A stretch of DNA of 64,000 nucleotides, from assembly GCF_020382885.2 (NCBI RefSeq), contig NC_058504.1:11646519-11710518 (forward strand), read 5' to 3'. The notes beneath the pieces are model-generated. The model did no database searches. It was given only the letters and a program-made list of their open reading frames with translations, and was not told where the DNA came from. This document shows positions 26,020 to 39,236 of the stretch, piece by piece. The stretch comes from Scatophagus argus (Eukaryota; Chordata; Actinopteri; Scatophagidae). The position numbers and the translations under genes were made by a program. Positions within the stretch are counted from its first letter, which is position 1; every line of letters starts with the position of its first letter.

Positions 26020-26538
26020 TCAGCTTCGCTTCAATCCCACTGACAACCCGATAATGAGAGCTAGTATGGCCAGCAAGATCAGCACAACCACCACTATTAT
26101 CACCATTTTCTGTTGGGAACAACCAAGGGCAGAGTGTAAAATCAGCTGGAAACAAGAATAAGCAACAAATACCTAATCTACCACTGAACAAGGTTTTATA
26201 CTAGTTTTGTATGAGAAAACATGTACAGTATATGGCAACAATGGCTGTATCATGTATCCTGGATTCTCTTTGTAGCTAAGTAACCACACAAACTCAGTGC
26301 ATCAGTCTTGCTAAAGTATGATAAACCAGTTTTCGCTTGACAAGAGTGTTGATTTTATGTTAATCCGTCAATACAAGCATTATTTTCACATGCATGATGT
26401 AACAGTCCAAAGTTAATGAGCAAGATCTTTCAAACACACAAAACCACAGGATACTGACGACAGACATGAGCCAACTGTAAAAAAAGATTTGGTTAAAGCT
26501 AAAGAGAAAAGAGAGAGAGAGACGAGTGTGGAAGCTGT

Positions 26539-26577
<39 letters not shown>

Positions 26578-29500
26578 TGTGAGTAAGTAGGGGGTCTGGG
26601 TCTTGGTGCTGGGCAGGTCAGTGGGTTGCAAGGGTCCACAGGTCACAGGGTGGTGGAGGCTCAGGAACAGAGTACACAGGATGGTTGGGGGGTGTCATCA
26701 AAAGTACGGATCAAGTTCTTGACGGTGGGGATGGTCTTCATTTTATCAGGCAGGTTTCCCAAAATCAACTTTGTATTAAAGATGAATTCCACGTCTGACA
26801 CTATGAAATGCAATCTGGAACAGCAGTTTGAGTGGCAGATCCGTAAGGCTGAAATCCCATCAGATACTAAAGCGAACAACAGAACAAAATTTTACCATTT
26901 TTCATCAACAATAACTAATTTGTCTTTCACTGTGATGACTGCAAGGTAAACTGCAGAAATATGGCACATATGGTCCAAAGTAATTTTACAAGAATGTGGG
27001 CTTGCATGTATTTCACTGACACTGCACTTTGCAGAATCACCTCACATTGCAAAACTTAAGCCACATGGATTTTAGTAATTAGCCATATTTTACTACAAGG
27101 CCAGGCTTGTGAACTCTGACTCAATCTTTGTCCTGTGGCATGCAATTTCAATTCCTTTCTTCTCTTCTTTGTACTGCTTGTACGACAAAATTCCACTGAT
27201 CTGAAAGCCATCGCTGCTCTTTAATGAATGACTATTTCCGTTGCTTTTGGGAAACCGGGCTGCCCTTCATGACGGGAGTCACTCACACGTCGAGCCTCTT
27301 GCTGAAACTTTGCCGCTTTCTTTGTGTCTGCTACAGCGCGCTCCACAAAGCCTACTGACTGGTCCATGTTGCTCTCAATCCTGTCAATCATTCCACCCTA
27401 ACATTGGACACGGTGTCAAAGGTGACGAAAAGCGAAAAGAGAAAATGAAAAAAAAAAAACAACAGAGAGAGTGAAGGACACAACGATTGTGTGTCATTGG
27501 CAATGCATCTGCAGGGCGAGGGACTGTGATCATGGACACACTGGGTGGTTCAAATGTGCCAACCAGTGGACAAAAAAAAAAGATGTAATGTGTCTAAGAA
27601 ATAAGCAGAAAAAAACAGGAAGAGAGCAACAGCAGAGTGGTGTGGCAGTTGACTAAATTACATTACCTTGCGTGCTTTGGTCTGGTACCTTACAGCTTTT
27701 TTGGTCTGTTCCTGGGCCACAGTTATGTGGTCCACTGACTTGGATACATTCTGCTCTATGTTGTCTACTATGTCACCCTGAAAAAAACAACAACAAAACA
27801 ATCAGTGAGAGCAATACTTAATGAGCTGAAGTATCATTGATTTAAATATATAAAGTAACATATCCGGTTTCAGATTTGTAAGTTTATGATGACCTTCACT
27901 CAAGTGAAGGTCTTGAGACAGCTTCAAGAATGACATCATGAGGAGTTTTGTTTGTAATTTCATGGGAAAAACATTCATATTATGTCAATGCTGAGTTTCC
28001 TTTGGAACAAACCTCTGCTGCAAATAAAATGGTTACAAAAGAGTTTAAAGGGGGGAAAAAAAAAATCAAAAAAAAAAATCACACAGCACAGAAAGTAGGA
28101 GCGGGGCCCTTACCTCAAACAAGGCTTCCCCTCAGAAAGCACGACGCAAGTAGCAAGAAATATATGGTTAGACCTATGCATGCATATGCATACAGTGACT
28201 CACTGATCAATATGTGTGTGTGTGTTTATTCTAGAGTGAAGTCTGCTCTGATGTCTACAATGATGCTTTATTCATTCATCTTAACAAATGCATTCATGAT
28301 GGTTCCATCAGTGTTGAGTGATGACATGGAGGTGGCAGTGGCAGAAAAGCAGCAAAGAGATGGTTAAGAGAGGCATGGAGCTGGAAAAGAGAGAATAGAT
28401 ACAGATGCAGATTGATCGTCAGATCACAGAGGAGACAGGAAAAGAAATGAACAGGGGAACAAGACTTTGATTCGGTCAGGACACACATGCCATGGGGAAA
28501 GCTTTAGAATAAATGGAAAAAGTGAATGAAAGAATTAAGTATCTGATGGATGGACGGTGGTCGGCAGGTGGATACTGTACCTGGCTCTCCACCAGCATGG
28601 CAATGTCTACAAACATGTCATGCAGCTCCTTGATGCTACTTTCCAGACGGACAATGTCTTTGTGTCTGGCTTCAATCTCACTCAGGGCTTGTTTAGAGAT
28701 CCCAGAGTCCACAATCTGTTCACAGACAGACATGCACAAAAATAAAATCTCATCATATCAGAGTCTTAATGAAGAGCAGCTGTCCCTGGGTCCCATTTAA
28801 TATTTCCTTTAGATTGGCTGTGATCTGGTTTACAATGCATCTTACAATGCACAACATGCACAAAATGTTCAGGTTTGGACGGCTTTTAAAGACACGTGAG
28901 ACACTAAGTTGTTATCAAATCTATGAATGCCAAATTGAGTCATGTATCCTTGAGCAAGGAACTCTTCCCAGGCCGTCACCCTCTCGGCAAAGTAGGCACA
29001 CAGAGGTTTTCTCACCAGTTGAAATGCATTGTGCACATACGGTTGTCTGATCGGTTGAGACACACAGGTGCTTCTTTTACGATACAATACAGTACAGCAC
29101 TCTCTGTCTGTCTTTAAGGACTGCTCGTTGGCTGTTGTCAGCATGTCAAATGAGGTTTTGGGCACTCAAGAAGGCTAAAGAGAGCAAACTGACTTTGAGA
29201 CCAAATCACAAGGCACAGCTAATCTTTAACTACTTGATAAGTTTTACTGAGCAACTGACAACTTGACTTTCTCTCGCCTTAACCACGTGATCAGCGTCAA
29301 GACAAAGTGAACGTTAAGGAACTGTTAAAAATAACGCAAATGTATGCAAGTGTGCACATGCACAGACACACACACTCTCCTACCCCTGCAGTAAACACCG
29401 CAGCATTGCCACTCTCCAACATCTCCTCCAGTTCGTCATCTGTTGTTGCTTTTCCAGCTGGAAAGGAAAGAAAAGGTTAATGATAAAGAAGACCACAGGA

Positions 29501-32500
29501 CCATCACATGACTTTATGGCCATGCATCTGGGTATCACTCACTGATCTCTAGCTGTCGTTGAATACGCCCTTTACTCCTCTCCCTGAAGTCCACCTGGGC
29601 TTCATTATACTTTGTCATTACCTCCACAAACTTCCTAGACAGCACTGCATGCTGGGAGACAACAGAGATAATACTAATTAGCACAAAAGTTAATTTGCAT
29701 GTATGGACAATCTGTCAAGGATAAATGTCAATGTAAACTCACATTTATAATGAGAGAAGGAAAATGTTGCAAATATTTTATAACATATAAAATAATAAAA
29801 ATAAGAATAAGGATGTAAAAAGAAGACCAGAGGAGGAATTTAAGAATGCAATATCAAAAGTCTTTCAGTCTATGAAACCAGCTTTAAATGGTGGCCACCT
29901 GAGAAATCATTTACCTGTGATTTACGTATCCGCATGTCAGCCGATACCCTTTCCTGCTCTTCTGACTCCAGATTCCTCTCAATGGCTGGCAAGCAAACCA
30001 AATCACTGATTTATTACTCAACAAACACGCCACATCATTTTTCTTAAGTATTCTTAAGTATCATTTCACTGCAAATCAATTGAATAGATCCAATCTCACT
30101 GATAAGTTGTCTGTGTGTGTGCGTGTGCATGTGCTAGGCTAACTCACTCTTGAGTTTGTTTCTTGCATTGTTGGCCATCTTCTTAATGTCATTGGTGATT
30201 GCCTCCAAGTCATCCTGTGTTTCTGGGAAGGAAGAGATATGCAGCAATGAACAGCTAAGAATGTTAGCAACAGGGCGAGGGAACCACACTTACTGCAAAC
30301 AAACTCGTACTGTTCTCAAGTTAAATGTTTTGTATGACTGGCAACGACAACATGCAGCATATCGATTTCACTTTAAAACCACCTGTGGTTTCTTTTGTGT
30401 GTGTGTGTGTGTTATTTGCAAAAGTCTGATATCACACAAAAATACAGCTTGTAAAGCAAGAACACCCTTAACATGGTCCTGAGTGAGTAAGGTAAGATGA
30501 ATATATTTGCAGAAGAGAAACGATTGTGGTGGTAAGGTATCTTACTCTGATCTGACGTGGGAGCAGACAGGATCACAGAGTAAAGCTTTTTGACTTCAGC
30601 CACATTCTCATCAATTTTATCAATGCTGTTCCTGATGTCCTCAATCTGAAACAAACATGAATCTCAAATGTATGGCACCGACAAAAATTAAGATATTCAC
30701 GAACATTCACCCACGTATAAAATAAAATGCAAGTGAAGAAGTATAAGCACCATGCCCGGATGCAAACACACTGACCTGACAGAAGAACTCGTCCATGAAG
30801 GCTGCGTTGTCCACAGCAATCTCCACCTCGTCGTCATCTTGATCACATGTCTGGCATAATAAAAGAAAAAGCTGTATCAGAGAGGTACTAGTAGTTCCAA
30901 GTGTCCAGAGAGAACGTGTGAAGGGTATTACATGTTTTTCTGAGGCTTACAGTATAAAGCATGTCATGAACACCTTGAGATCAAAAAGTTCATTCAGATG
31001 TTCACTGTAGTTAAATCACATCTGTGTGTGTCTGTAAGTCCACTCTTTATTATAATACTCTATAAATAAAGTTATTTTTATTATTGTTAATATTATCATT
31101 ATTCATCTTCATCACCATTCTACTTTATGCAACTCTTCTTAAATCCTATTTAAGTGTCTTTATGTCTTGCTTTAATGCCTTTTTAGGTTTTAGGTAAAAC
31201 TCTTGCATCGCCTGTACATAGAAAGTCGCTCCACAAACATGCTTTGTGAACAGTCCATTTCCTATATAAAGCTACGTGTCAGTTAAAGTTTTGATACTGA
31301 TGTGATATGTCGTGCTATTTTTTCAATATGTTGTTTTAAGGGATACATATTGTGTTTTTCAGTGAAAGCATTTTTTGTATATATGCTTAACACAATAAGC
31401 TAAACTTCTCAAATGCATCACGACTATATCCTGGAGTCATTCCGGCGAGGTTACCAGGCAGAGCAAAAACACCAGGAAGTCACTGCTCACAGCCAGCAAA
31501 TAGCCTGGCACGTGACTATCAGTAAGACGCGTCGTTATCACTCTTTGTTTTTTGTATAGTTTAAACAAATGAGATATAAAGGCATTAATTATAGAGCCTT
31601 AGAGGTGCTGGCTCTGATGGTGTTACTTATGGACAGAATCAGGTCAGCTGTTTCCTCTTGTTTCCAGGCTTTATGCTCAGCTAAGGTAACCGGCTGTTGG
31701 CTGTGGCTTCATAAAGTGTACAAGAAAGTAGTATTCATCTTGTCATATCACTATTACAAGAAATCAAATAATCGCATTTGTCAAAATAAACTATAGATTC
31801 AAATCTGATTAAACACTAAGCACCTAAGAACTTTGTCCATATGAAATAAAGTCAAAAATTATGATCACTTTATAATGCATTAAATGAAGACTTTCAATAC
31901 TTCAGCACCAGTTCACAGCCCAATACTGATGTCTGTCTGTGAATTCTGAAGTAAATAATATTGTTCTAATTTCATGCCAAAAATAGCAAGTGATTCTCTA
32001 GATACACATTTCTTATCAGAATACAAAACCCACTGAACAGCATTTTGACTCTGAACAAACACTGACTAATGAAAATTGTTTCCTGGTTAGCATCTCAACG
32101 TGATACATCAACCAGAAATATTGAACTGACCCTGATCAGCCTACACCCAATAAATTCTGTCAGAAAGCTTCACTCTGCTGAAGTCATAAATGTGTCACAA
32201 GGAAAAGTCAGCAAACACAGGGCAGCGCCACAGGTTGGCCACAAAGCCCTCAGCACTGCTGTGAATATTTACACGGTGAGGGACTAGGGCAGGGCTCCAG
32301 GAACTCAACCTGTTTTCAGCTAGCTGTAAGAAACCACCGCTGAAGTACAATGTAAACAGACATCACAGGGCCATGCTGTGACGGAGTTAGGAGGAGAAGA
32401 AACCAGGTGAAACAATGAATTAAAAAGGGACATTGGGCTGACTTTGTTCCCTCCCTTTCTATTACTTCTGCATTTTCCAGGCAAATGTGTTCACATTGAA

Positions 32501-33159
32501 CAGCTAAAGAGCGTTGCTGGCAGACTAAACTCTTAATACATAGAAGTTTGTGTTTATGTCTTGCAATGGGTGACTGGGAATTTGAACTCTGAACAGCTGA
32601 CTTTCCTGGAGAAAGTCTGCCTGGATCAAAGTCAAGGTGTGGAAAAAGTCAGTCAACACACCACTCGACAACCGTGCTCGCTCTCATATCACCTGGCTCA
32701 ATCTATTTACTAGTTGTCTCAAATATAAAACATTTTGGTCATAACTGATGGTCAGTTGATTTTGTTTGTCATTTGTCAGCGTGTTCAAATGCTGAGTTTT
32801 AGACAAGTCTTCAAACTTACACTTCGCAGTTGAAATTTGAATTGCAAATGTAACCAAGCCTATCTGGTTCAGGCTGCTGTAACTGACAACAGTTGCGAAC
32901 ACAAAGATCCCTGGGCGCACACACAGACACACACACATGCTCACACATTGCCTGCTTTTAGAGTCCTCATCGAGTTATTCACCGAAAATATAGCTGTGGC
33001 ACTCTGGTCCAAACATTATGCTCCCTCACGTAGCATTTCTGCAGTGGCGAGATAAGAGCAAGTAAACCCACTTCCTTCCAGTGTCTCTCATTCAACAAAA
33101 ATAAGCGGAAACAGGCTAACTTGTGCAACAGATGCTTTAACAATTCAAACAGACAAAGG

Positions 33160-33193
<34 letters not shown>

Positions 33194-35208
33194 TTAATTC
33201 CATGTAACAACAGTTGGATACCGACAGGAACAGCCAGAGGGAATTCCTTCATATAAGTCATGAAGAAAACCTTCACAACATTCCTCGATATATTAACCTG
33301 TCATTGTGTCTGACCACTACTTGGAGGTTGGAAAGTGTTTAATGCAAAATGCAAGCCACCATGATTAACAATGTGACTGTACTGTGTGTACTACAGATTC
33401 ACGTTAACCGGTGATTTACTGAATATTCTGCTTGTCTATTGTCTATTATTATCTACTAAGGGAAAATCATAACAATCCAGCCACCTTCTAATCATTCATT
33501 TTTGAATAATAAATTGAAAATAAACAAGATGTTATGCCACTGACTGACAGAGCGAACCATGAAGCAGCAGATTTTATTAGATTTTCTCTTTTTTGACCAA
33601 AATCAACAAAATCCCCTTCAAACACGTTTTCAGTTGTATATGAAAATAATGTGTCAAAGTTCTATTATTGTTCAAATCCCTAACATTTCATCTACTCCTT
33701 TGCCTTCATGAAAAATGCATGCAAATATATGTAGTTACAAAAGTTTAACTACTTCACAGGAGACCTCTCCATTTTCAGCTGATGAATGTTAAAACATCCT
33801 TCTTGCGTCAATCTCTGCAAGATTTGTGTACAGTGAACACTGAACTTTCAACTCTAAGAACAAGAACAACAATAGATTTTGAGTGGAGGCGGAAATTAAA
33901 AACGCACTGGATACCATTTGAACAACCCAAAACATGTAATACCCTTCATATTTGAATCATTTAGATGCACTTGAACTGCACATAAAGCACAAGATGTCAC
34001 GTTATCACGTTATAACGTGTTGATAAAGTAAAGACCTACCTACACTACCATGCTGCATGTGTTCAAACAACTACCTGTATAACTGTGACCTGTATGACTC
34101 ATTATCATGTACATACTATGTAAACACAACCCAGAAAGTCTGATTCCAATAAGGGGCAAACACTGAATGTCCAACCCTCTTCTTCATTATCTTTCCTGTA
34201 ACTCCGTCATCCTGAAGAAACCCGGAGCTGATTGACTGTCAGACTTTGTCTCTGAGGATCGTAAATGACATCACAGTATTGGACAATAAAATTTATTAGA
34301 AGGTTGAGATAGAAGACAGTTGAGAAAGAAGGCGAACAAAGTCATGTCGAGTAAAAGCAGCGTCACTCAATTACTTGTTCAGCAGAATAACCAGCAAATA
34401 TCCTCTAACACTTTCAGACAAAAATGTCAAAGTTTTCAGAGTTTCAGCCAGTTGCTTTTCTTTATTTTAGTTTCACTATACTGAATGTCTTTGGCAGAGC
34501 TGGTTGAAGAAAACATTTTATTGACATCATCCCAGACTTGAGGAAATTATGACAGCGATATTCCACTGATTTCTTAACAGATTTATTAATAACAAAAATA
34601 ACTGTTAGCTACAGCCCTATGGCACTAGATTTTCCCACAGGAGGATTTAGAAAATGAGCCACTAGTTATGACAACAGCAGGACAGGGACCTGGGGTCAGA
34701 TTTACAGAAACATGGTGACAGAAGCCAAATAGTCCAATCAGGACTTGTGTTAATGCAAAGCTAAAATCTGACATGGGATTTGAAAACTCCATGTGCCACA
34801 GAAAAAACCATGACAGCTCTGTTATAACTGATATCTGAGCAAGGGCAGTAAGCAAGGAACAATGACGGGCCACTAGGCCTGTTTTACAGCATATGAAAAC
34901 ACTGTAAGACGGAACTGAAGAGAATAGTGCTTTGAACTGAATTTGGAAATACCCAAAAGGACATGGAACAGGGATCTAGAGAGCTGCTGTTAAGTACACC
35001 TTCAGACTGGGTCATGGTGATGAAATGTGGCAACCATATCAACTTATGTTTGTGGTATTTTTAAAACTGTCTGAAGGAGCAACAGTATCCAAAGCTTTCT
35101 CCACAGCATGCTAAATAAGCTATCACATGTGATCATAGCTACAGGTTAAACCACAAGTCAATTTCTCCTCCTTCCCAAAATCTACAGTATATCAGGTGAT
35201 TGTGCCAG

Positions 35209-35256
<48 letters not shown>

Positions 35257-36727
35257 TATACAATAACAAGTACCATTTAAAGATCACATTAATGGAAGTA
35301 TTCAGTTGCATAAAATGCCACCACCACCACTGCTCCTCCTCATCCAAATGATTTTTTAAGCATTTCTAAAGTGTTCAAATTGATCAGCTCAAATACACTA
35401 GGCTCAGCTTCACTCTACAGGCTGCATGGGCTACAGCTGCTGACGTATTTTCCCCCCAAACATGCCTTGCACTAAACTGAAGAACACTTGCAGTGATTGG
35501 CTGAAAGCAAAATCATACAGATAGTCATTTTCTTCTAGATTTGGATGTAAAATGAACAAAATGCAGAAATATTTAACTGAAAAAGTTTCAGTGCTACTCC
35601 ATACTGGCTTATTGGTTGATGCTCTCAAACTATCAAGTACTGATACCCAGCCCGACACCAATAACAAACCAATAGACAACCTAGATCACAACGAGCAAGT
35701 TAAACATTAGAGAAGAAACTCAATGAGGCAAACAAAGACGCTCGGTTAATGTGGATGTAGAAGAAAAATAAAGAGTGAGATAGTAAATGGTGATGGGACA
35801 AAATCAAACATGCTGTATACGCTGACAGCTTCACAACACATGACTGACGCGCTTCACTTGCCATCTGTACTTCCTTGCTGTGAAAAGAAGGCAGCTGTGT
35901 GAGACACAGGCGCCTGAGGGGATACAGCAGTCCAGCAACTTTAAACACAACAAATATTTGGCCAGCAGTTTCACGTATCTATGGCAACACATCCCGACAT
36001 GGCTTCCAGTTGGATTAGGGCCTCTGTCCCATGAGCAGCTGATACATTCACTGTCATTAGTGCAACTTTGCACGGGAAAAAAGATTAACACTGTGAATGT
36101 TTCTGTTGCTAATGATTTCTCCGTTGCTGCTGAACAAGATTTGCAATCTTACTGTGACGGATAAATACAAAAAGGTATCGAGGACTTTGGTTCAATACAT
36201 CCCAACGATAGATCATGTGTTCATTTTTACAACTCTACACTTTGACCTTTACTATTTTCATCTGAGGCTGCCAAGTGCTAAGGCTGAGTAAATTTATCGT
36301 TATTTTTTGGAGAAAAAAAAATACATCTGGTCACAGAGTTCTACTTATAACAATTACGCTACTCTATTAATTGCACTACCTTAGAAAACTGATGTATGAA
36401 CGACTGAAATGATTTAACCATCCCAACATCACCATTTCAAAGAGCTTTCCAAAGTGCAACGTTACTACAGCACATCCTCAAGTACGAGTTATGTCATCAC
36501 ATGGTACACCAACGTACGAAAATGATTAGGATTTTATGCATGAAGCATTTAAGTTTGAGGCTTAGGTAAAAATGGAAACCTCGCAAATTTCTTATCTTAA
36601 CCTCTTAACCTTCCTCAGAGAAACATGTTTCAAAAGGCCAACAAAAATGTACAGACAACACTGGGAGGAAATGTAACCTTTCCTGGACACTACTTACCGC
36701 TTTAAGTTGCTCCAATCGGTCCTTCAT
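26020..36727 (-). CDS. stx3: Syntaxin-3 (main isoform, A-type C-terminus)
   Basis: Qa-SNARE of the plasma membrane for apical and secretory vesicle fusion. Exons: 36698-36727, 30776-30850, 30546-30645, 30148-30222, 29915-29985, 29543-29651, 29384-29457, 28581-28715, 27667-27777 and 26020-26109. The total is 870 nt, 289 residues, the same length as human STX3. The first exon [10 protein letters not shown] equals human STX3. The Habc region includes [17 protein letters not shown]. The SNARE motif starts about [20 protein letters not shown]. Residue Q223, the zero-layer glutamine, is the last codon of exon 28581-28715. The tail anchor is [20 protein letters not shown] and the protein ends LKRS. 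STX2 and STX1 were considered; exon 1 and the A-type tail favour STX3. Intron 1 is 5.8 kb. Alternative C-terminal exons are listed separately. Confidence 0.95.
26541..26580. repeat. (TG)n microsatellite in stx3
   Basis: Twenty GT units with one A interruption at 26571. It lies 430 nt upstream of the canonical anchor exon. On the transcript strand it reads CA. Confidence 0.95.
27139..27144 (-). promoter_or_regulatory. UGCAUG (RBFOX-type) motif downstream of stx3 SNARE exon B
   Basis: CATGCA on the plus strand reads UGCAUG in the transcript, 142 nt downstream of the exon B donor at 27286. Other transcript-strand UGCAUG copies in stx3 are at 26389-26394, 28179-28184, 28731-28736, 28855-28860, 29357-29362 and 29521-29526. 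Function is inferred from motif and position. Confidence 0.45.
27287..27397 (-). CDS. stx3: stx3 alternative SNARE exon B
   Basis: This 111-nt, phase-0 exon has an acceptor (TGTTAG) and a strong donor (CGT|GTGAGT). It encodes SNARE layers +1 to +8 and the juxtamembrane region: [20 protein letters not shown], then [34 protein letters not shown] is the signature of the syntaxin-3B form found at retinal ribbon synapses. It has the same length and phase as exon A at 27667-27777, and about 15 of 37 residues are identical. Joining both exons would keep frame but give a double half-helix, so mutually exclusive use is likely. Confidence 0.88.
27667..27777 (-). CDS. stx3: stx3 alternative SNARE exon A
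   Basis: This 111-nt, phase-0 exon encodes [20 protein letters not shown] and then [17 protein letters not shown]. It resembles the second SNARE half of epithelial syntaxin-3A (NIELNVMHTVDHVEKA). The acceptor follows a T-rich tract; the donor is AAG|GTAATG. It is included in the 289-residue main isoform. Confidence 0.92.
33162..33190. repeat. (AC)n microsatellite
   Basis: Uninterrupted AC dinucleotides, about 14 units, in stx3 intron 1. Confidence 0.95.
35209..35260. repeat. Compound (TA)n(GA)n microsatellite
   Basis: A TA run passes into GAGAGAGA and then back to ATATA, in stx3 intron 1. Confidence 0.95.
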
Positions 36728-37140
36728 CTTGTAGAGAGTAAATTTCACACCTCTGAATCAAAGAGATAACCACAATATTGTGTAAAATGGCTCAAAATTA
36801 GTCCAAATCTCTAAGTTCCTCGGCCAGCTGTCAAGCTAGCTGACCGACAAAATCCCACCGCCAGTTAGAAAGAAAATTAAACTCCCCAGAAGTCTTGACA
36901 GAGGTGTCTGCGAAAACGACTTTTTCACAAAAGAGTCTTTCCGTCGCTTTTCCATACAATATGGCTGCTGGTGGGTTTAAAACCAGTGCTTTTTCTTTGC
37001 TAAATCTCCCCGCTCAGGGGATTAAAACAACAGTTGTGTCGAGCTGTATAATCTGTCTCTCCGCTGGCCACCAGTAATCATTCTAAAACGCACTTTTCTG
37101 GCTCACGCATGCGCAGATAAATCCCTGTGCATCGAGATGA
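36728..37140 (-). promoter_or_regulatory. stx3: stx3 5' UTR and promoter with NRF1-like site
   Basis: This is upstream of the stx3 ATG. ACGCATGCGCA at 37105-37115 matches the NRF1 consensus (GCGCATGCGC), about 380 bp from the start codon. An AGCTAGCTG word is near 36833. The TSS is not resolved. Confidence 0.5.
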
Positions 37141-39236
37141 AGCCACGCCCTGAGCCACCTGCAGCAATGATGCATTCAGGAGATGTAGGAATACTATCTT
37201 CTTAGACTACTTTTCTGATTTGGCATTGACCTGCAAATGGAAGGCAAATGAAAAGGGCACGTTGACATGCTGTCAGTTAATACAGTATATGCTATGCCCA
37301 GTCTCTCATAGCGAGACCTTCACAGCACCAGGTCAGTTTAAATCCTGACTTGAACAGTAGATCTAAATACACTGAAGTCCATTTCTTTCTTGTCTTTAGT
37401 TTTGTGTCTTTCACGTACGATAAAAGAGCCACGCTGTTGAACAAAATCATGAAAGCAGGTTTACAACAACCTGACCACAAGGTCCACTCTTTAACTGCCC
37501 TGGATATTGATAATGTCACAATAAAAACCTGGATTTGGTGCCAGGCCGTTTAGGTTTGTGCATGTGAAATTTACTCAGATTGACCAGTAAATGAATTATG
37601 TTGTTAAGTTATGAAACCAGAAAATGCTACATTCTGTCAAATACACCTGAACATTACCCAATGTCTCCTCTTGATGTCTGCCTTTCAGCAAGCTCACTTG
37701 TGGTGAAAGTTGTTATGTTACTGGCATTTAGCAAGAGCTCAAAATAACAGCAAAGCATTGTGTTCAAATTTAATAGCCTCATCATACCCCACAAGTGGAT
37801 GTGTCGTCATGACAAGCTCAGTTCCTGAGGATGAAAACACAACAATGAGAAGAGCACACAAGGGTTAGGTGCTTGCAGCATTAAAAATTCAAAATTGCCC
37901 AGAATTGCTTTTCTTCAAAGGGCCAGTCACTGAATATTTTGTAAGTTGTATCTTCTAATCACTTTTTTTGTGTAGTAACAGCTAACGAACTAAGTAGATT
38001 TTAATTTGTAATTAAAGGCACAATATAGATAGATAGATAGATAGACAGATACACAATATTAACGAGACCATGGGCCTATCGCTTTAAAGTCAGCCAATCG
38101 GATGTAAGCAACTACCTGTATTATAAAGTTGGGCAAACTAATCAGGTCAGATAAGAGAAATAATTAACAAATGTTATTTTAATGTATGTGGGTTTTTTTC
38201 CCCCCCAGTAAGACCTGCAGTGTGGTCACTGAGGCGTTTCAACCTATGCCAAATTAACATCAGGGCTAACAGGTGGAAAAAAGTGCAGGCCTCAATTTGT
38301 GGAATATTTGGTGAAATCTGGAAGACCTATGTAGCCGTTGGCAGAAGGCACATGACGTAATGACCGTGTAAAACTATGGCGTAATCCTGGTGAGAACATC
38401 CACTGTGCTCAAGAAAAAAGGAACACGAGTGACACCTGGTGGCCACCAGTGTTTAAAACGTTCAAATAATAGTTCCCTTTCTCATTGCAAAATACTTCTT
38501 TGCTCCTCAAAGACCCTTGTGCTCTAGCCCATGGCCACCTGCCTACTGTGTTATATTTGTACCTGGTCTCTTCCAATCTCCTTTCAAGTACAGCAGCACA
38601 CTGCAGACACTCCAACCACTGCAGCTGTACTAGATCTGCAGCTAGTACAGCTCAGAAACCCAAAGGTTTCTGCCTGTCCCTTAGTGATGAGCGAACTAAT
38701 TTTAATGAGGAACAAGCAGTATGTGAACATGACAAAGCTCTTCAAAATTAATTTTTACTACTCCAGCCAATAATGCAGGACATCTTCTGACATTGTATTT
38801 CAACAAAACCCATTGCCAGACCCCAAACATGGGACATGTGGGGTCTCAGAATAGTTTCATGCCATGCTATACCCATAACTCACTCAGGTTTTGAAAACGT
38901 AAACCATGTTTGGCCAGAAAACAATGGATGACTAGGTTAAATGAGGGTCGGGCAATGAGAGGCATACCCTTTGTATTGGGGGCCCACTGTAAGCAATGTT
39001 GTACAGAGTTTTGAATACCAATTGCATGGAACCTATACTTTTTTCCATGGAAGACATTGACATGTCACTGTCACATGTATGACTAACATTTATTGATTGT
39101 ATTGAGCTGCCATCACTTTCACATTTCCTCCTATGAAAAGTCAAATATTTTCAATGACAAGGTCCACTGGATCAACTTCATAATAGATGCTATTTAAAAA
39201 AATAGGCTGAAAAAAGACATTTATACTGAGAATGTT
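37141..39236. other. Intergenic region between stx3 and ran
   Basis: About 2 kb with no recognised gene. It holds a TAGA tetranucleotide repeat (38025-38050) and a perfect 11-bp inverted repeat with an 8-base loop (38623-38652, arms AGCTGTACTAG and CTAGTACAGCT). A CCTGGTGGCCACCAG palindrome is near 38438. Short open frames here lack codon bias or splice context. Confidence 0.6.

Larger units (their letters stand above)
30851..36697 (-). other. stx3: stx3 intron 1
   Basis: A 5.8-kb intron between the ten-codon first exon and the rest of the gene. I see no supported coding region. It contains (AC)n at 33162-33190, a TA/GA tract at 35209-35260 and AT-rich sequence. The small open frames here have no splice or family support. 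Confidence 0.8.

Noticed and set aside
34625-36091. Short minus-strand frames in stx3 intron 1
   Set aside because: No codon bias, splice sites or recognisable domain; compatible with chance or old repeats.
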